DNA of 13,408 nucleotides from Thermoplasmata archaeon (GTDB taxonomy: Archaea; Thermoplasmatota; Thermoplasmata; Thermoplasmatales; Thermoplasmataceae). The stretch covers positions 1-13,408 of the forward strand of contig JAJZXP010000471.1 in NCBI GenBank assembly GCA_021806345.1, given 5' to 3'. A model generated the notes under the pieces. The model saw nothing but the letters and a program-made list of their open reading frames with translations. It ran no database searches and had not been told where the DNA came from. Shown here one piece after another: positions 12,940-13,408 of the stretch (the stretch's first letter is position 1; every line of letters starts with the position of its first letter). Position numbers and translations under genes: made by a program.

Positions 12940-13408
12940 ATGAAAATAGAAAATTCTGATAAACTGACACTGACTGAAACAGCTTACAAATACATATTTG
13001 ATGGAATTTTAAATGGAAAATACCGGGCTGGACAATCAATCAGCCCGGACAATATCGTCAAAAGCCTCAACATGAGCAAGACGCCCGTAAGGGAAGCATT
13101 AGTTCAACTGGAAGTTGAAGGTCTGGTCGCAAGAAACGGCCGTTTCTATAACATCATATTCCTCGAGGAAAACGAAGTTTTGGAATTATATGAAATAAGG
13201 GGTATACTTGAATCAGAAGCAACCTACCTTGCCACAAAAAAACTAACTCCTGAGGTGATAAGCGAACTGAAAAATACCCTCGAAATGTTCAAACGGGTGA
13301 ATCAGGATAGCGATCCTGATCCCATTAAACTTGCAGATTTGAACGGCAAATTCCATTCTATAATAGCAAAGGCGAGTGGGAACCGGTATATTGCGGAATA
13401 TACCATAC
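12940..13408 (+). CDS. GntR-family transcriptional regulator with FCD domain, 3' end outside window
   Basis: The first 156 residues are visible and the gene runs off the right edge. The N-terminal winged helix-turn-helix spans about 10-73: TETAYKYIFDGILNGKYRAGQSIS (12-35) is followed by the recognition region NMSKTPVREALVQLEVEGLV (44-63), a textbook GntR signature. From about 80 comes the all-helical FCD (FadR C-terminal) ligand-binding domain: EVLELYEIRGILESEATYLA (79-98) and DLNGKFHSIIAKASGN (133-148), with Asp133 and His139 at positions that bind a metal in family members, which usually sense small organic acids. ATG 12940 is supported by the TATA spacing. It is divergent from the PAC2 gene. 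Target genes cannot be inferred from this window. Confidence 0.9.
   Translation, partial: MKIENSDKLTLTETAYKYIFDGILNGKYRAGQSISPDNIVKSLNMSKTPVREALVQLEVEGLVARNGRFYNIIFLEENEVLELYEIRGILESEATYLATKKLTPEVISELKNTLEMFKRVNQDSDPDPIKLADLNGKFHSIIAKASGNRYIAEYTI

Noticed and set aside
1..13408. CRISPR arrays, tRNA/rRNA genes, insertion sequences or defence modules
   Set aside because: No spaced direct repeats, cloverleaf sequences, transposase motifs or nuclease/toxin signatures were seen on either strand. The genes present are explained by glycan synthesis plus two housekeeping genes.

Overview
The window looks like a chromosomal segment of an archaeon, most likely a Thermoplasmatales-type (Thermoplasmatota) acidophile. 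The evidence is: a PAC2-family proteasome-assembly chaperone homologue; AT-rich intergenic DNA with TATA-like boxes; several genes whose start codon lies about 26 bp downstream of a TATA-like box with no Shine-Dalgarno, which implies leaderless mRNAs; and frequent TTG/GTG starts. The taxon is an inference, since no rRNA or other marker is present.

From 1 to about 11080 the window is a surface-polysaccharide or protein-glycan island. On the left is a minus-strand operon of three tightly coupled nucleotide-sugar genes: a sugar-1-phosphate nucleotidylyltransferase (1875-2612), a UDP-sugar dehydrogenase of the UDP-Glc/UDP-ManNAc dehydrogenase superfamily (583-1878), and the first 194 codons of a UDP-glucuronate-decarboxylase-like SDR (1-582). 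Read in order they could make an NDP-sugar, oxidise it to a uronate and decarboxylate it to a pentose such as UDP-xylose.

To the right come eight mostly single-gene units on alternating strands: a divergent GT-B-like protein (2888-3916), a GT4-like glycosyltransferase (3988-5091), a CatB-type hexapeptide acyltransferase (5156-5893), a GT4 glycosyltransferase (6042-7106), an FkbM methyltransferase (7127-8020), another GT4 glycosyltransferase (8262-9299), a GT2 glycosyltransferase (9373-10362), and a GmhA-like sedoheptulose-7-phosphate isomerase (10517-11083, possibly from 10439). Together they supply activated sugars, transfer them and decorate the glycan with acyl and methyl groups. A heptose constituent is possible because of GmhA.

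From about 11163 to 11913 lies a decayed gene for an SppA/ClpP-class signal peptide peptidase, with two clear frameshifts, in-frame stops and no surviving start. Beyond it are ordinary cellular genes: a PAC2 protein ending in a potential HbYX proteasome-docking tail (11955-12695/12710, minus), and the start of a GntR/FCD transcriptional regulator (12940 to the window end, plus).

I see no tRNA, rRNA, CRISPR array, insertion sequence, or defence or novel enzymatic system. The most unusual signals are a G7 tract that puts an upstream ATG one base out of frame with a glycosyltransferase-like gene, the uniform leaderless promoter geometry, the multiply broken sppA, and the HbYX-like tail of the PAC2 protein.
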